The notes: generated by a model not told the origin, from the sequence alone. A stretch of DNA of 38,405 nucleotides from JBFHER01 sp041584055 (GCA_041584055.1 JBFHER010000006.1:1-38405); one strand, 5' to 3'; numbered from the stretch's first letter, positions 17,265 through 27,881 are shown. Made by a program: numbers and translations.

Positions 17265-20200
17265 TCAGTTTTTAATGAGCTTAATGCATTGTACATGTGA
17301 GTTTAAAATATAAACCCCGGGGGAGAGTGATCCGATATAAACAGGATGATTCTTTGAGACTGATTTGGTCCATAATTTCACCCCGGATACCGTATATAAT
17401 TCCATTTTAACCTTAAAATTGTCTATATTAGAGTTGATGCGGATGTAATGCTGATCATAGAAAAAAGACATGCCTTTGGCCTGTGTTTTGTCCCTGACAC
17501 CTGTCACATCAGGATACATTGTGAAAACCACGGTATCCACAATTCCTGAAACGGTGAGTAACTCTGAAAGCAGGAGATTCTCATTCTCAAAAAAATCAAC
17601 ATCATATATTCCCTCTGAAAGTGAAAGAGCTGCAAGCCCCGACTTATCGGAACACACTGTTTGACTCCCTATTTTTAATGTGTATCCCAGTTTAGGCATG
17701 CCGGGTATTTCGTTGAGCTGAATATGGATTCGTTGTTTGGGATTTTCAGCAGATACAAAGCGCACATCCGGTCGTAGATTGGCAGTATTTCTGAATGCCG
17801 GAGGAAAACCTGTATCCTGATACCCAAATACCGTGCTGCATTCTTCTGTTTTATGAGCAAAAACCTCAAATGAATTTTGATATGGTGTGCAATATAAGTT
17901 TGGGCCCCAAGCAACTTCAACGATTAAATTACTGTCTGTCAGCACCTCATAATCTGCCACATCAAAGTTCATCCATCCAGCCCGCTTAGGAATGTTAATG
18001 AGGGAATCATTACAAACCAAAACACCGGCCGACATATCTGCAAATCGATTATCAAAATGATCCAGGGACGTTGAAAGAAAACGCATGGAGAAATTACTTA
18101 AAACTGTCTGATTCTGGCTATTTGGATAATCTGAAATATGGAAGCCAATGCTGTCTATTACTTGTTGATTCCCCAGTTCTTCCCAATGAAATAAAAATTG
18201 ACTTTTATTGCTTTTATAATAATTAAAAAATGGATATTCCGAAACAGTGTATTGCATGTTGCCGACATGTTTTTCATTTGTGTATTTCGAAACGAAAGTC
18301 AAAGCATACTCCAATTGTTGTTCTCCTTTAATACGAATTCCGGATTTGATCACTTCACAGGGATAAATATTAGGATTTATCTCTAACAAAAAAGAGAATG
18401 TATCAGATTGTTGCGGATTTAACACCATGGACTGGACATTATCATTGCATGCCATATAAAAGGAGTTCAATATCAATTCTCCGCTAATGCTTTTACTGGG
18501 AGCATGACCTGTATTTGAAACAACAAGCTGAACAAAAAGTGAATCTCCCTGAAAAACAAATGAATTGCTGTTTTGGATATCTCCATTTACAATCAAACAT
18601 TTGGGTTGTAAATCTGCCGAATGAATAATGTATGTTTGTTCAAAGAAATTTTGCTGCCCCTCACTGTCAGTGATCTTAAATTTTATTCGACCTTCGGTCT
18701 GATCTGCATTGTTTTCTGTAACCACAACTAAAAAATCTTTTATTATAGCACTGGAATTGGCTGGAAGTGAGTCGTGAAAAATGATGTCATTTAAAGGAAT
18801 AAAACACGAGTCGTGATCAATAATCTCCAAACGAATCATTTCACCACATCGATTGCCGTAGTTTCTTATTTCAGGAAGAAGCAGGAATGTGTCTGAGTTT
18901 TCAATTAAATTGTTTGAATTCTTAAGGTGCATTCTTTCAAGCCCATAATACGGTCCGCCATCCGAATAAAGAGAAAGCCTCTTTTGAATAGGAAATACCC
19001 CATAATTACAAGCGGTCAGAACAATAGAATCAGATGCCGGAAGCGTGCTGTATGTTAAAACCGCCTCTCCATCCTGAATAATTGCTGTATCCACTATTAT
19101 ATCATTCATGCTTAGGGTAAGCAGCGTGTTATTATCTCCTTTAACAACAAAAGTTTCGGATCGAACATTAAGCTTTTCATCTGATGAAATTGTTTTTCGT
19201 ACTGGCTTTGAGCTCCACAGGTAAAGAGACGGATCTCCAAACAGGTTCCATGTGGCTGCAGTTTCAGCACCACCGCTTCCATATTGATGAATCATCTGTG
19301 AGAATCCGCTGGCACAAATACTTCCAAGTGTGTAACTTTTCCCCAGGGAACTGCTCCCTGTAATGCTATTTATCATCTCATCCTGTCCGCACATGGGTGG
19401 ATTCCATGGCTGAGAAATGGTAGAAGCAAGCACGGCTAAAAATCCTGTGCCTTCCCCGGCATTTTCTGCTCTCAGCATTGCTTCAGCCAGGCAGGTTCCA
19501 GAAGTAAAAGCACCGTTTTCACAGGCAACATCAATAAAGAAAGGATGCCATTCTTTATTGAGAAGATTTTTAACAGAATCCATGTTATAATTCTGCACCT
19601 TCATATGTTTGGCATCTCCATGACCTGAGTAGCACACCAGTCCTGTGCCTGCATTTATGGCCTGGGAAATGGAAGTCGATGCTTCTGTTCCCGGCGTAAT
19701 AAGGCTTGTTGTAAATTGAGCTTTCTCTAATTCTTCCACGATGTGCTCCAAATGTTCCAAATCGGTTTCACCGGCATCACCTATGTTTGTTACATCGGAT
19801 GCGATCCCCAGAAAGTGAGTAAAGCTTTCATCCTGACCAGCTCCTTTTTCATAAGCAATGCTTTTATTTATCATTTTTCGAAGTTGAGCACTGGTTTCTG
19901 CCGGAAACCTGCCGACATAAAGGTCCAGATAGAAGTCGTTTCCCTGGAGATATCCGTAATTGTTATCTCCGTAGCCATACCTTGTAACAGAAGATGCAAC
20001 CTGTTGATGATCACCAACAAGAAGCAGATATAGGATGTGCTTGTCCTCGTAAAAACGATTAACCACTTCTTTTATTTGAGAACTACCTGATGCTGAATCA
20101 GATGAAACGAAAAATGTTTGAATCCCCTTTTGATGTTTCCAAACAATAAATGGATTTAAAGTTGTTTTAAAGCTATCAGGAGCAATGATCAACATGGGAC

Positions 20201-20822
20201 CGTAATTGTTTTCATCCAGCCATTCTGGAGCATTCACAAAAGTTGTATTTTCAGAAAGCTTTTTGCTTTTTGTCTCCGCTTTGTCAGTATGATAAACCCG
20301 CAGTTTTAAATAATTAGTTATGATGAGCTCCTTCTTAACAGGATTGTATCGATATGGGTAGATCTCCAGCACCCTTCCAACTTGGTTTCTGATACAGAAT
20401 TCGTCTCTTAAGTTGAATAATGTTGACGGGTAAAATTGATTTCTTTCGTATTGAGGTCCTTTTGTTCTTTCGGTGTTTAATTCTTCCATGCTAACAAAGC
20501 CTTTTGATGGAGAGATTGTAGCCTGTATGCTTGTTTGCTCAACAGCCAGGACCTTTATGCCAAACACTTTAGCTTTCGAAAATAAAAATGGATGTACGGC
20601 CTTTGGTAGCTCAGGTGCACCAGCTTCCGTTATAAATGACCAACCGGCGACTGAAGGAAATGAATCTGAGAGGGCATGATTCCAGTCTGTTTGGGCAATA
20701 GTAATTTCAATGTCTGTTGAATCAAGAAACTCAGCAACATTTACCGTCCCTGAAAGAGAAGGCACAAATAATACAAGAAATAAATAAGCCAGTCGGCTGG
20801 TTTTGCGCATTAAAAATACCAT
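17265..20822 (-). CDS. Gingipain-like C25 cysteine peptidase with T9SS sorting domain
   Basis: A 1185-residue secreted protein; an alternative ATG at 20810 (MRKTSRLAYLF) gives the more usual signal peptide start. After a prodomain-like N-terminus comes the C25 catalytic domain (about residues 205-555), with the catalytic His in VCYSGHGDAKH (about residue 400) and the nucleophilic Cys in FFIDVACENGAF (about 435), matching the gingipain arrangement. Substrate preference cannot be read. Beta-sandwich domains follow, and the C-terminus (KVKMELYTVSGVKLW ... SLSPGVYILN) is a T9SS sorting tail. C25 also contains PorU, the T9SS sortase, but the catalytic-site context here is gingipain-like. It is the first gene of an operon with the giant secreted protein, making that protein a candidate substrate or partner; this is inference. 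Confidence 0.9.
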   Translation of the reverse strand: MVFLMRKTSRLAYLFLVLFVPSLSGTVNVAEFLDSTDIEITIAQTDWNHALSDSFPSVAGWSFITEAGAPELPKAVHPFLFSKAKVFGIKVLAVEQTSIQATISPSKGFVSMEELNTERTKGPQYERNQFYPSTLFNLRDEFCIRNQVGRVLEIYPYRYNPVKKELIITNYLKLRVYHTDKAETKSKKLSENTTFVNAPEWLDENNYGPMLIIAPDSFKTTLNPFIVWKHQKGIQTFFVSSDSASGSSQIKEVVNRFYEDKHILYLLLVGDHQQVASSVTRYGYGDNNYGYLQGNDFYLDLYVGRFPAETSAQLRKMINKSIAYEKGAGQDESFTHFLGIASDVTNIGDAGETDLEHLEHIVEELEKAQFTTSLITPGTEASTSISQAINAGTGLVCYSGHGDAKHMKVQNYNMDSVKNLLNKEWHPFFIDVACENGAFTSGTCLAEAMLRAENAGEGTGFLAVLASTISQPWNPPMCGQDEMINSITGSSSLGKSYTLGSICASGFSQMIHQYGSGGAETAATWNLFGDPSLYLWSSKPVRKTISSDEKLNVRSETFVVKGDNNTLLTLSMNDIIVDTAIIQDGEAVLTYSTLPASDSIVLTACNYGVFPIQKRLSLYSDGGPYYGLERMHLKNSNNLIENSDTFLLLPEIRNYGNRCGEMIRLEIIDHDSCFIPLNDIIFHDSLPANSSAIIKDFLVVVTENNADQTEGRIKFKITDSEGQQNFFEQTYIIHSADLQPKCLIVNGDIQNSNSFVFQGDSLFVQLVVSNTGHAPSKSISGELILNSFYMACNDNVQSMVLNPQQSDTFSFLLEINPNIYPCEVIKSGIRIKGEQQLEYALTFVSKYTNEKHVGNMQYTVSEYPFFNYYKSNKSQFLFHWEELGNQQVIDSIGFHISDYPNSQNQTVLSNFSMRFLSTSLDHFDNRFADMSAGVLVCNDSLINIPKRAGWMNFDVADYEVLTDSNLIVEVAWGPNLYCTPYQNSFEVFAHKTEECSTVFGYQDTGFPPAFRNTANLRPDVRFVSAENPKQRIHIQLNEIPGMPKLGYTLKIGSQTVCSDKSGLAALSLSEGIYDVDFFENENLLLSELLTVSGIVDTVVFTMYPDVTGVRDKTQAKGMSFFYDQHYIRINSNIDNFKVKMELYTVSGVKLWTKSVSKNHPVYIGSLSPGVYILNSHVQCIKLIKN

Positions 20823-21001
20823 TTAAAAGGTATTTCTTTATAGCTAAGGTACAACTAAATATACCACATATTATTTGATATTAGAAATTTTAATTTGCAA
20901 ATATCGTGAAACATAGCACCTCAATAATGCACATATGTTTACTACGAAACACATTTTCACCTCGCTGAATCTTATTTTATTAAGATATTTATTTCTTTAC
21001 A

Positions 21002-23767
21002 CTATTTGACTGTGATTTGATATGTCCCCGGCTTTACTTCAAAAGCAAAATTTGCATCATTATCTTCAACAATTTTGATGTGATCAAGGGAGCGAACGAG
21101 GGATCCATCCATGAAGACCTGTTGGTTTTCGTTGATTGGAACCTTTACCAAAGCACTTGTATTTGAAGGGATGACAAAGCTTAAATCCAGTACCTGACCA
21201 GATTTTTTCCATTCTGACATAACCAGGCCGTAGGGTGATTGGTATGTTGCTTTTGCAAAATGAAGTGGTCCACCCGGAATTGGTGCAATCAAAATCTTTT
21301 TATATCCGGGCTCCAGGGCCTGTAATCCAGCAATGCGCTCATACATCCACTGTCCGATGGCACCATAAGCATAATGATTAAATGAATTCATTGACACCTT
21401 ACCGAACCCATCTTTATGGCTGTAACTGTTCCAGCGCTCCCACATTGTTGTTGCACCCTGATTGATTGAATAAAACCATGAAGGGTAAGTTTCCTTGAAA
21501 AGGATTGAATACATTAAGTCTGAACGGCCAAATTGGTCCAGCACAGGAGCAAGCAAAGGCGTACCTAAAAATCCCGTTCTCAGATGATTGTCTGCCAATT
21601 CAATTTGTGTCACGAGATGTTTGAATACCCTGGCCTTCATATCATCAGACACCAGGCCAAAACCAAGTGCCATTAAATACCCGGTTTGGGATTCATATTG
21701 AGTTGTCAATTTTCCATTCTTATCCAGGTATTTATTCTCAAAAGCCTTGCTGACGTCATTCAGCAGTGAACTAAGTGCTTTGACATCCTCTTGTTTGTCT
21801 AAAACTTCAGCAGCTTTTAGTGTGAGTGAAATGGAACGGGCATAATACGCGGTACCTATTAAATCCTTTGGTGTATCACCCCGCTGATTCTCCTTTTCCA
21901 TGGGAAAAGGTTGTAACCAGTCACCAAATGTATTTACATTAACGATGTTATTTACTGCTTTCGATTGATAGAAACCAAGCAATTTCTTCATCATCTGGTA
22001 ATTCTCTTCAAGCACACCTTTATCGCCGGTTCTAAAATAAATCTCCCAGGGGATAACCGTCGCCGCATCCGCCCAGCCAGAGCTAAATGTTTTACCCTTT
22101 TCATTTGGAACAATAAAAGGAATGCCTCCTTCATCATCCTGATCTTCGCGCATGCTTTCTAACCAGCTTGACCAAAATGCATAAACATCGCCAATAAACA
22201 TGGCTGTTGGCGCAAACACTTGTGCATCTCCGGTCCATCCCATACGTTCATCTCGTTGAGGACAATCCGTAGGGATATCCAGAAAATTACCTCTCATTCC
22301 CCATTCTATGTTCTTTTGCAACTGATTCAGTTTATCGTGTGATGATCTAAAAATGCCGGTTTGCTCAAAATCGGAATAATAGACCAGACCACTCACCCAT
22401 GAACTATCAGGCACAGCATTTTCATCAAATCCTGTCAATTCAACATATCTAAAGCCATGAAAGGTAAAAGTTGGTTGCCATGTGATGAGCCCATCCGCTT
22501 TTGGTATGTAGTAATCGGTGGATTTTGCCGTTCTGTAGTTCTCAGTATACATCTGACCATCCTTCTGCAACATTTCAGCAAAGCGAATCGTCACCTTTTG
22601 ATTCTTTTTTACAGGAATCTGTACTTTTGGAACACCAACCATGTTTTGCCCCAGATCAAAAACGAAGGCTCCCTTTGTAGGTTCAGTAACAGCGATGGTC
22701 TCCAGTTCTTTTTTTATGGTAACTGCACGATGTCGTTTAGGAGCCAGTTTTACATCTGAATTAACAGCGATTTCAGATACGCTTTCCCATGAGGCATCAT
22801 TAAATCCTACAGTGGCCCATTTCGGAAATTCCATGTTCGCATCGTAGATCTCGCCATCATAAAATCCGGAATAGCGAAGTGGCCCGTTTCTGCTTCCTTT
22901 CCAGGCGACATCGCTTCCGATAATTTCAAACGTACCGTTTGCATAAGTAATTTCCAATTGACACAATGCTTTTGGTAAGGGTTTTTGTTTCCACATATCC
23001 TTGCTCCACCCCATGCGTCCTGAATACCAACCTTCACCTAAAATAATTCCAAGTGCATTCTCTCCATCTCTCAATTGTTCTGTCACATCATACGTAAGTG
23101 TTTCTATTCTTTTTGAATAAGGCGTATAACCCGGGGTCAATAAATCATTTCCAACCTTTTCACCGTTTAAATAAGCTTCAAATATTCCTTTTGAGGTAAT
23201 GTATAAACGAGCCTTTTTTACACCTTGATGAACTTTGATAATTTTGCGCAGGTACTCTGGTTTTATCACAATGTTACCATAATCGTCCAGTGCAGGATTT
23301 TTTTCCGGAGCTAAACTGATCCACTTCCCTTGCCAGTCGCTATTTTGAAGCAGACCAAGCTCAAAATAAGCCATTTCACTCCATGCCGAAACGTGTTTAT
23401 TCTGATCCCAAAACTGAACCTGCCAATAAACTTGTTGTCGGGAATTCAATGTTTGTCCTGCATATTGATTCCATACGGATTGATCCGAATCAATTTTCCC
23501 AGAATCCCACAGATCAGCATTGTCAGGCAGCAAATCGGGACTACTTGCCGCTACAATCCGATAAGCAGTTTGGGCCGTGGCACTTGAACCACTTTGAATT
23601 TTCCATGAAAATGAAGGCTTTGCGTCATAAAAGCCAATTGGGTTTTTAAATCCTTCACTCACCATCAAATCAACGGGTGGCAAAACATCTGCATTTTTGA
23701 TATCGCAGGAAACAGATAAAACACCAATGAGACAAGCAAGTGCGATGTTTAACAGTCTTTTTTTCAT
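21002..23767 (-). CDS. GH78 alpha-L-rhamnosidase, lipoprotein type
   Basis: A 921-residue glycoside hydrolase of family GH78, which removes terminal alpha-L-rhamnose by inversion. The signal ends in VLSVSC, a relaxed lipobox, followed by DIKNAD, so it is probably lipid-anchored. The order is as in the family: an N-terminal FN3-like domain (KPSFSWKIQ, VYWQVQFWDQNKH), beta-sandwich domains with YITSKGIFEAYLNGEKVG and LGIILGEGWYSGRMGW, an (alpha/alpha)6 barrel, and a C-terminal beta domain. The catalytic loop DIPTDCPQRDERMGWTGD (about residues 497-515) and the late Glu in TMWERWNSY (about 775) are intact. Spacing to the upstream sulfatase fusion is about 145 bases. Likely substrates are desulfated rhamnose-ended oligosaccharides made by the neighbouring enzymes. 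Confidence 0.93.
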   Translation of the reverse strand: MKKRLLNIALACLIGVLSVSCDIKNADVLPPVDLMVSEGFKNPIGFYDAKPSFSWKIQSGSSATAQTAYRIVAASSPDLLPDNADLWDSGKIDSDQSVWNQYAGQTLNSRQQVYWQVQFWDQNKHVSAWSEMAYFELGLLQNSDWQGKWISLAPEKNPALDDYGNIVIKPEYLRKIIKVHQGVKKARLYITSKGIFEAYLNGEKVGNDLLTPGYTPYSKRIETLTYDVTEQLRDGENALGIILGEGWYSGRMGWSKDMWKQKPLPKALCQLEITYANGTFEIIGSDVAWKGSRNGPLRYSGFYDGEIYDANMEFPKWATVGFNDASWESVSEIAVNSDVKLAPKRHRAVTIKKELETIAVTEPTKGAFVFDLGQNMVGVPKVQIPVKKNQKVTIRFAEMLQKDGQMYTENYRTAKSTDYYIPKADGLITWQPTFTFHGFRYVELTGFDENAVPDSSWVSGLVYYSDFEQTGIFRSSHDKLNQLQKNIEWGMRGNFLDIPTDCPQRDERMGWTGDAQVFAPTAMFIGDVYAFWSSWLESMREDQDDEGGIPFIVPNEKGKTFSSGWADAATVIPWEIYFRTGDKGVLEENYQMMKKLLGFYQSKAVNNIVNVNTFGDWLQPFPMEKENQRGDTPKDLIGTAYYARSISLTLKAAEVLDKQEDVKALSSLLNDVSKAFENKYLDKNGKLTTQYESQTGYLMALGFGLVSDDMKARVFKHLVTQIELADNHLRTGFLGTPLLAPVLDQFGRSDLMYSILFKETYPSWFYSINQGATTMWERWNSYSHKDGFGKVSMNSFNHYAYGAIGQWMYERIAGLQALEPGYKKILIAPIPGGPLHFAKATYQSPYGLVMSEWKKSGQVLDLSFVIPSNTSALVKVPINENQQVFMDGSLVRSLDHIKIVEDNDANFAFEVKPGTYQITVK

Positions 23768-23911
23768 TGAAATTCGTTTATTAGTTATGCATAGTGATGT
23801 ACATCAAACAGCCATTGTCTGCATGGAAACTACTTAATTATTGCCACTTGCAAACGTTGTCGTGATGCCAAGATTTATGCTTTTATTTTGTGCAAATGCC
23901 GCGACTTATTA

Positions 23912-26900
23912 CTAAAAGGTATTAATACGAATCATCACTTCCTGAACGCCTGGTTTTAAAAATATAAATCCAGCTCCGGTGTTCACTTTCTCACCATTGA
24001 CCATCACATCTTTATTAGCAATGTCATCCAGCACAAGTTCGGCCGACATATTTCCGGGCAGACTGAAGGTGTAAAGTTGTTGCAGTGCACCCATCTTGCG
24101 ATACGTTGCATTGATTTCTCCACCAATGGTTGGCACCTTTATTTCAGCGTGCGACAAATTGGCAAGCTGAGGTCTAATTCTAAAATGGCCAAATCCTGGT
24201 TTTAAGGGCTGTATTCCCCATAACCCGCGTGGAATTATGTTTGCCGGCGCTGCGCCCCATGCATGATTCCAATCGGCATTGGGTTTGTATTTCATATCCC
24301 AGGCTTCCATGGTAATGGTTGAACCAACTTTTATCATGTTGTACCAGCTGCGATCGTGGGTTGCTGTCATCAAGTCAAGAGCGTATTTATCTTCACCTGC
24401 CTCGTACAGTGCCTCCATTAAAAATTGAGAACCATAAACACTGCAAGCCATGCCCCGCGACTTCACATGCTCCCCAACACTTTGTTTACGTGTCTCGGGG
24501 ACAACGCCAAAAGCCAGGGGCATCATGTTGGCATGCAATGATGCATGTTTTGAACCAATGCCGTCCACATAACGACCACCATCTTCATCCCAGAGCAGGG
24601 TATTGATGGCCTTTTTTGTTCTGGCAGCACGCAACTCAAAGTCCAGCGCATCTCCCGGCTTGTTGAGCAAGTTAGCGAACAGCTCCATGATTTTCATATT
24701 CTTGTAATAGAAGCTATTGATGACCGTATTGAATGGTTTAAACTCAAAATCATCGGTTTCACCCATTACACCTCCAAAGCCTCCTTTTTGTGGCCAGTCT
24801 ACGATGTCTTTTAAACGTTTGGTTGTATCCGAAAACCCAAGTTGTTGCATCAATCTACCATTGTGTCTTGGGGATGCGGTTGTGATCAGGCCATTCTCCT
24901 CTTCAAGTGCTATAAGTGTTTTATGCTTAAGCTGATCGTAATACTTTTCAATTAATTCCGTGTTGCCGGTGTACATGTAATCCTGATAAAACAAAAGTGC
25001 AACATGCAATTGCCATTCGGTGGGCCAGGTGGGCTTAATCATGAAATACTCGATTGTTTTACGGGCAATTGAATACTCGTTATCCACCGCATAATGGCTC
25101 AGTTGATTTAAATAGGCATCGGCCTCATACGGAATACGCTCACGATCTCCATCCACATAAAACCCTGCAAATGTAGTTGCCTTTATGGAATATTTGCAAA
25201 GATCCCACACTTGATTCAACAGTGTATTACTGCTTTTAAAAGCGCTGCTACTTTCGTCAAAATAGTTAAAAAAGGCAAGCTGCTCTGCTTCTACACCGGC
25301 AGGGTTGCCTGCACCTTCTATCTCCGCGTAACGGAAGGGTAAAATAATTGGGAAAGAATCAGGCATGGTAACAGCAATTGATTTCGTATTGCGTTCGTCA
25401 GGCACCAACTCAATTTGATAGTTGCTTTGGGATGGATTTACGTTTAGCTGCACTTCGGCAGAACGAATTGTTCCCCCCGGATTAAGATCGATTCGTCCAT
25501 CTTTCAGGGTTTCACCCAAACGAACAGTCAATGTTTCTTCTTTTTGCGCTTTATAGTTAATTTGAAGGCTTGCAAAAGCGGCTTTCCCGAAGTCGAGTGA
25601 AAGGACCTGATTATGGATCTGTGAGTTTGTGGGCTTGATTTTTTCCATTTGGAATTTATTCCCAGTGGAGAACCATTGGTCCTTTTCACCAATTTTGAAT
25701 TTCTGAGGTGCTGAATAACGCGATGTTCGGTTGTCAACATCCCAGATACGCACTTTCCAGTAGTAGCTTTTTCCCACTTCTAACGGCTTTCCATTGTAGG
25801 TGATGTTGATTGATCTATTCGATCCCAAATGACCAGTATTCCAAAGGTCACCGATGTTGTTATTGCTTTTTTCCAGCGTGCTTGAAACCAGCAGTTGATA
25901 CCCTTTCTGAGCAATGGCAGTGGCAGGTACGATCCATGCAAACTCGGGTGTATCATCAATAATTTCAACTCCCTGAGGATCCCGAATAAACTCAATGTTT
26001 AAGCCATGTGGCCCCTGAGAGAGTTCATCACTGAATTTTTCTGTCAGTTCATCCAGCTTTAAACGCAGTTCTTCCTTTGTTTTTTGATATTTTTTGTTTT
26101 TCGACAAGTCCTTCACTTCCATCGGGTCTTTTTCAAGATTGTATAATTCCTCGATGGATTTATCATTCACATAACGCATGTATTTCCATGTATCGGTGCG
26201 CACCGCCTCACTTGGAGGGATGTGTTCAAAATCCCACAGATGCTCAACAAGCACCGTATCCCGTCCCAGTGTTTTTTGCTTTCCCCATACGATTGGGGTA
26301 AGACTTTTACCATGCCAGCTTTTTGGTGCTTCTACACCTGCTAAATCCAAAATTGTTGCAGGCACATCAATGTTTAAGGCCATCACATCTGTATCCAGGT
26401 GCTTTTCAGCTCTGGGGTCCAGAATAACAAGGGGTACACGTAAGGAGTTATCATACATCAACCATTTTCCGGCCAGTTGCCGTTCACCCATGAAGTAACC
26501 ATTATCGCCCATTAAAACAATTACAGTATTATCCGCAATACCTTTTTTATCAAGCAGTTCTCTGATTTTTCCTATTTCCAGATCAATGCCTGCAATCATG
26601 CGATAATACCCTTTCACGCTGTGCTGATATTTTTCAGGTGTATCATAACGCCAGGTCCAGCGCAAGCGGTTAAAACCCTCTCTCACTTCCTGTGGTAAGG
26701 CATTAAAGTATTTATCATCGGATAGTTTTGCAGGTGCCATTTCAACATCCTGAAACAGATAATCCGTCTCTTTCTGCCAAAAGTACTGTTCCTCAGCACC
26801 ATCAGCAGCATGCGGTGCACTGAAGCATAACTGCAGACAGAATGGCTTATCCTCCGGCGCATTTTCGATAAAATTAAGTCCCTGATAACCAGTGTAGCGC

Positions 26901-27418
26901 GTTAAATGAACTGTATCTTTGCCTATTGTTTTATAAAAATAACTTCGCTTATCGGGTTTGATAGCCCGATCGTATTCATCATAAACGTTAAACAATTTAT
27001 CCAGATGATCATATTTAACCCCGAATTTCCCAAAAAAACCGGTGTAATAGCCGGCATCTTTTAACAGCTTCGGATACGCTTGATTCATGTACTTATCCTT
27101 TACATTTCCGGTTTGAAAATCAAATCGGTGTGTTCTCTCCTGGAGCCCGGTAAACAGGCTGGCTCTGCTGGCTGCACAAATTGGAGTTGTCACCATGGCA
27201 TTACTGAAATACGTTCCGGTGGACGCCAGTTTATCCATCTCTGGCGTATGGATCACATCGTTGCCTGCATACCCCAGGGCATCCCAGCGCTGATCGTCCG
27301 TTAAAATGAAGATTATATTAGGCTTTTCACTTTTGACCGGAGATTTACTTTGAGCGTACATTGGTCCGCTTGAACCAAAGAGAAGCAATCCTGTGAGCAT
27401 ATAAAATAAATTCCTCAT
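23912..27418 (-). CDS. Bimodular S1 sulfatase fused to a GH78-like rhamnosidase
   Basis: A protein of about 1168 residues from ATG 27418, where a normal signal peptide (MRNLFYMLTGLLLF, cleaved near YAQS) begins; an in-frame ATG at 27505 would add 29 hydrophilic residues. Residues about 32-465 are an S1 formylglycine sulfatase: PNIIFILTDDQ metal ligands, then PICAASRASLFTG, whose Cys (about 81) sits in a C-x-A-x-R maturation motif, and later VIVLMGDNGYFMGE. Residues about 470-1168 are GH78-like: an FN3-like start (TPEFAWIVP, YYWKVRIWDVDNRTSRYS), a catalytic loop FYVDGDRERIPYEADAYL (about 750) and a late Glu in ITMEAWDMKY (about 1035). The protein could remove sulfate and rhamnose from the same chain end. 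Fusions of this type are known from ulvan loci (P36 of Formosa agariphila, from memory). Confidence 0.92.
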   Translation of the reverse strand: MRNLFYMLTGLLLFGSSGPMYAQSKSPVKSEKPNIIFILTDDQRWDALGYAGNDVIHTPEMDKLASTGTYFSNAMVTTPICAASRASLFTGLQERTHRFDFQTGNVKDKYMNQAYPKLLKDAGYYTGFFGKFGVKYDHLDKLFNVYDEYDRAIKPDKRSYFYKTIGKDTVHLTRYTGYQGLNFIENAPEDKPFCLQLCFSAPHAADGAEEQYFWQKETDYLFQDVEMAPAKLSDDKYFNALPQEVREGFNRLRWTWRYDTPEKYQHSVKGYYRMIAGIDLEIGKIRELLDKKGIADNTVIVLMGDNGYFMGERQLAGKWLMYDNSLRVPLVILDPRAEKHLDTDVMALNIDVPATILDLAGVEAPKSWHGKSLTPIVWGKQKTLGRDTVLVEHLWDFEHIPPSEAVRTDTWKYMRYVNDKSIEELYNLEKDPMEVKDLSKNKKYQKTKEELRLKLDELTEKFSDELSQGPHGLNIEFIRDPQGVEIIDDTPEFAWIVPATAIAQKGYQLLVSSTLEKSNNNIGDLWNTGHLGSNRSINITYNGKPLEVGKSYYWKVRIWDVDNRTSRYSAPQKFKIGEKDQWFSTGNKFQMEKIKPTNSQIHNQVLSLDFGKAAFASLQINYKAQKEETLTVRLGETLKDGRIDLNPGGTIRSAEVQLNVNPSQSNYQIELVPDERNTKSIAVTMPDSFPIILPFRYAEIEGAGNPAGVEAEQLAFFNYFDESSSAFKSSNTLLNQVWDLCKYSIKATTFAGFYVDGDRERIPYEADAYLNQLSHYAVDNEYSIARKTIEYFMIKPTWPTEWQLHVALLFYQDYMYTGNTELIEKYYDQLKHKTLIALEEENGLITTASPRHNGRLMQQLGFSDTTKRLKDIVDWPQKGGFGGVMGETDDFEFKPFNTVINSFYYKNMKIMELFANLLNKPGDALDFELRAARTKKAINTLLWDEDGGRYVDGIGSKHASLHANMMPLAFGVVPETRKQSVGEHVKSRGMACSVYGSQFLMEALYEAGEDKYALDLMTATHDRSWYNMIKVGSTITMEAWDMKYKPNADWNHAWGAAPANIIPRGLWGIQPLKPGFGHFRIRPQLANLSHAEIKVPTIGGEINATYRKMGALQQLYTFSLPGNMSAELVLDDIANKDVMVNGEKVNTGAGFIFLKPGVQEVMIRINTF

Positions 27419-27881
27419 ATTAATTAAACGCCCCATTGAAACAAGTGTTTTAATTTTGTTATTATGCATTTTGAAATTTGTTTTCACTTTTATTTCGTTT
27501 AACATGATTAAGCTGGTTTAAAGCACGATTTCCCAAAATTACCCAGGCTTATCGCATTTTAGTTTACCTCGTTAATCATTTTGTTGAACATTTATAACAT
27601 TCCTATGCAAATATTGAAAAAATGCATCATTGTTCAATAAACAAAATCCATTTCTATGGTCCGGAAATGGACAATTGCATTCGAATGTTCACGAAGATAA
27701 CACCTTTATGATAGATCTGTCTTGTTCAGTCTGCGGATAACTTCTTCCAGATAAAATTATCATCCAAAAGTATCTTTTTTCTGGATTGAAGCAAGTGCTT
27801 AATCGTCCTCAGCAGATCTTGAGCTTCTTTATAAACCCCGGAGAATTTTTAATCTGATTTAAAATCTAACAACAACTAAAA
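27419..27881. other. Intergenic region upstream of the sulfatase fusion
   Basis: About 460 bases if the ATG at 27418 is used. The only notable signal is TAATTTTG on the minus strand (27534-27541), an exact TAnnTTTG match without a -33 partner. No gene, tRNA or terminator is convincing. The AT-rich stretch after the GH43-like gene's stop shows no hairpin plus T-run. Confidence 0.4.

Noticed and set aside
17265..20822. C25 peptidase as PorU, the T9SS sortase
   Set aside because: The His and Cys contexts (CYSGHGDAKH and DVACENGAF) match gingipain-type peptidases, and the neighbour is a secreted cargo gene rather than a secretion-machinery gene.
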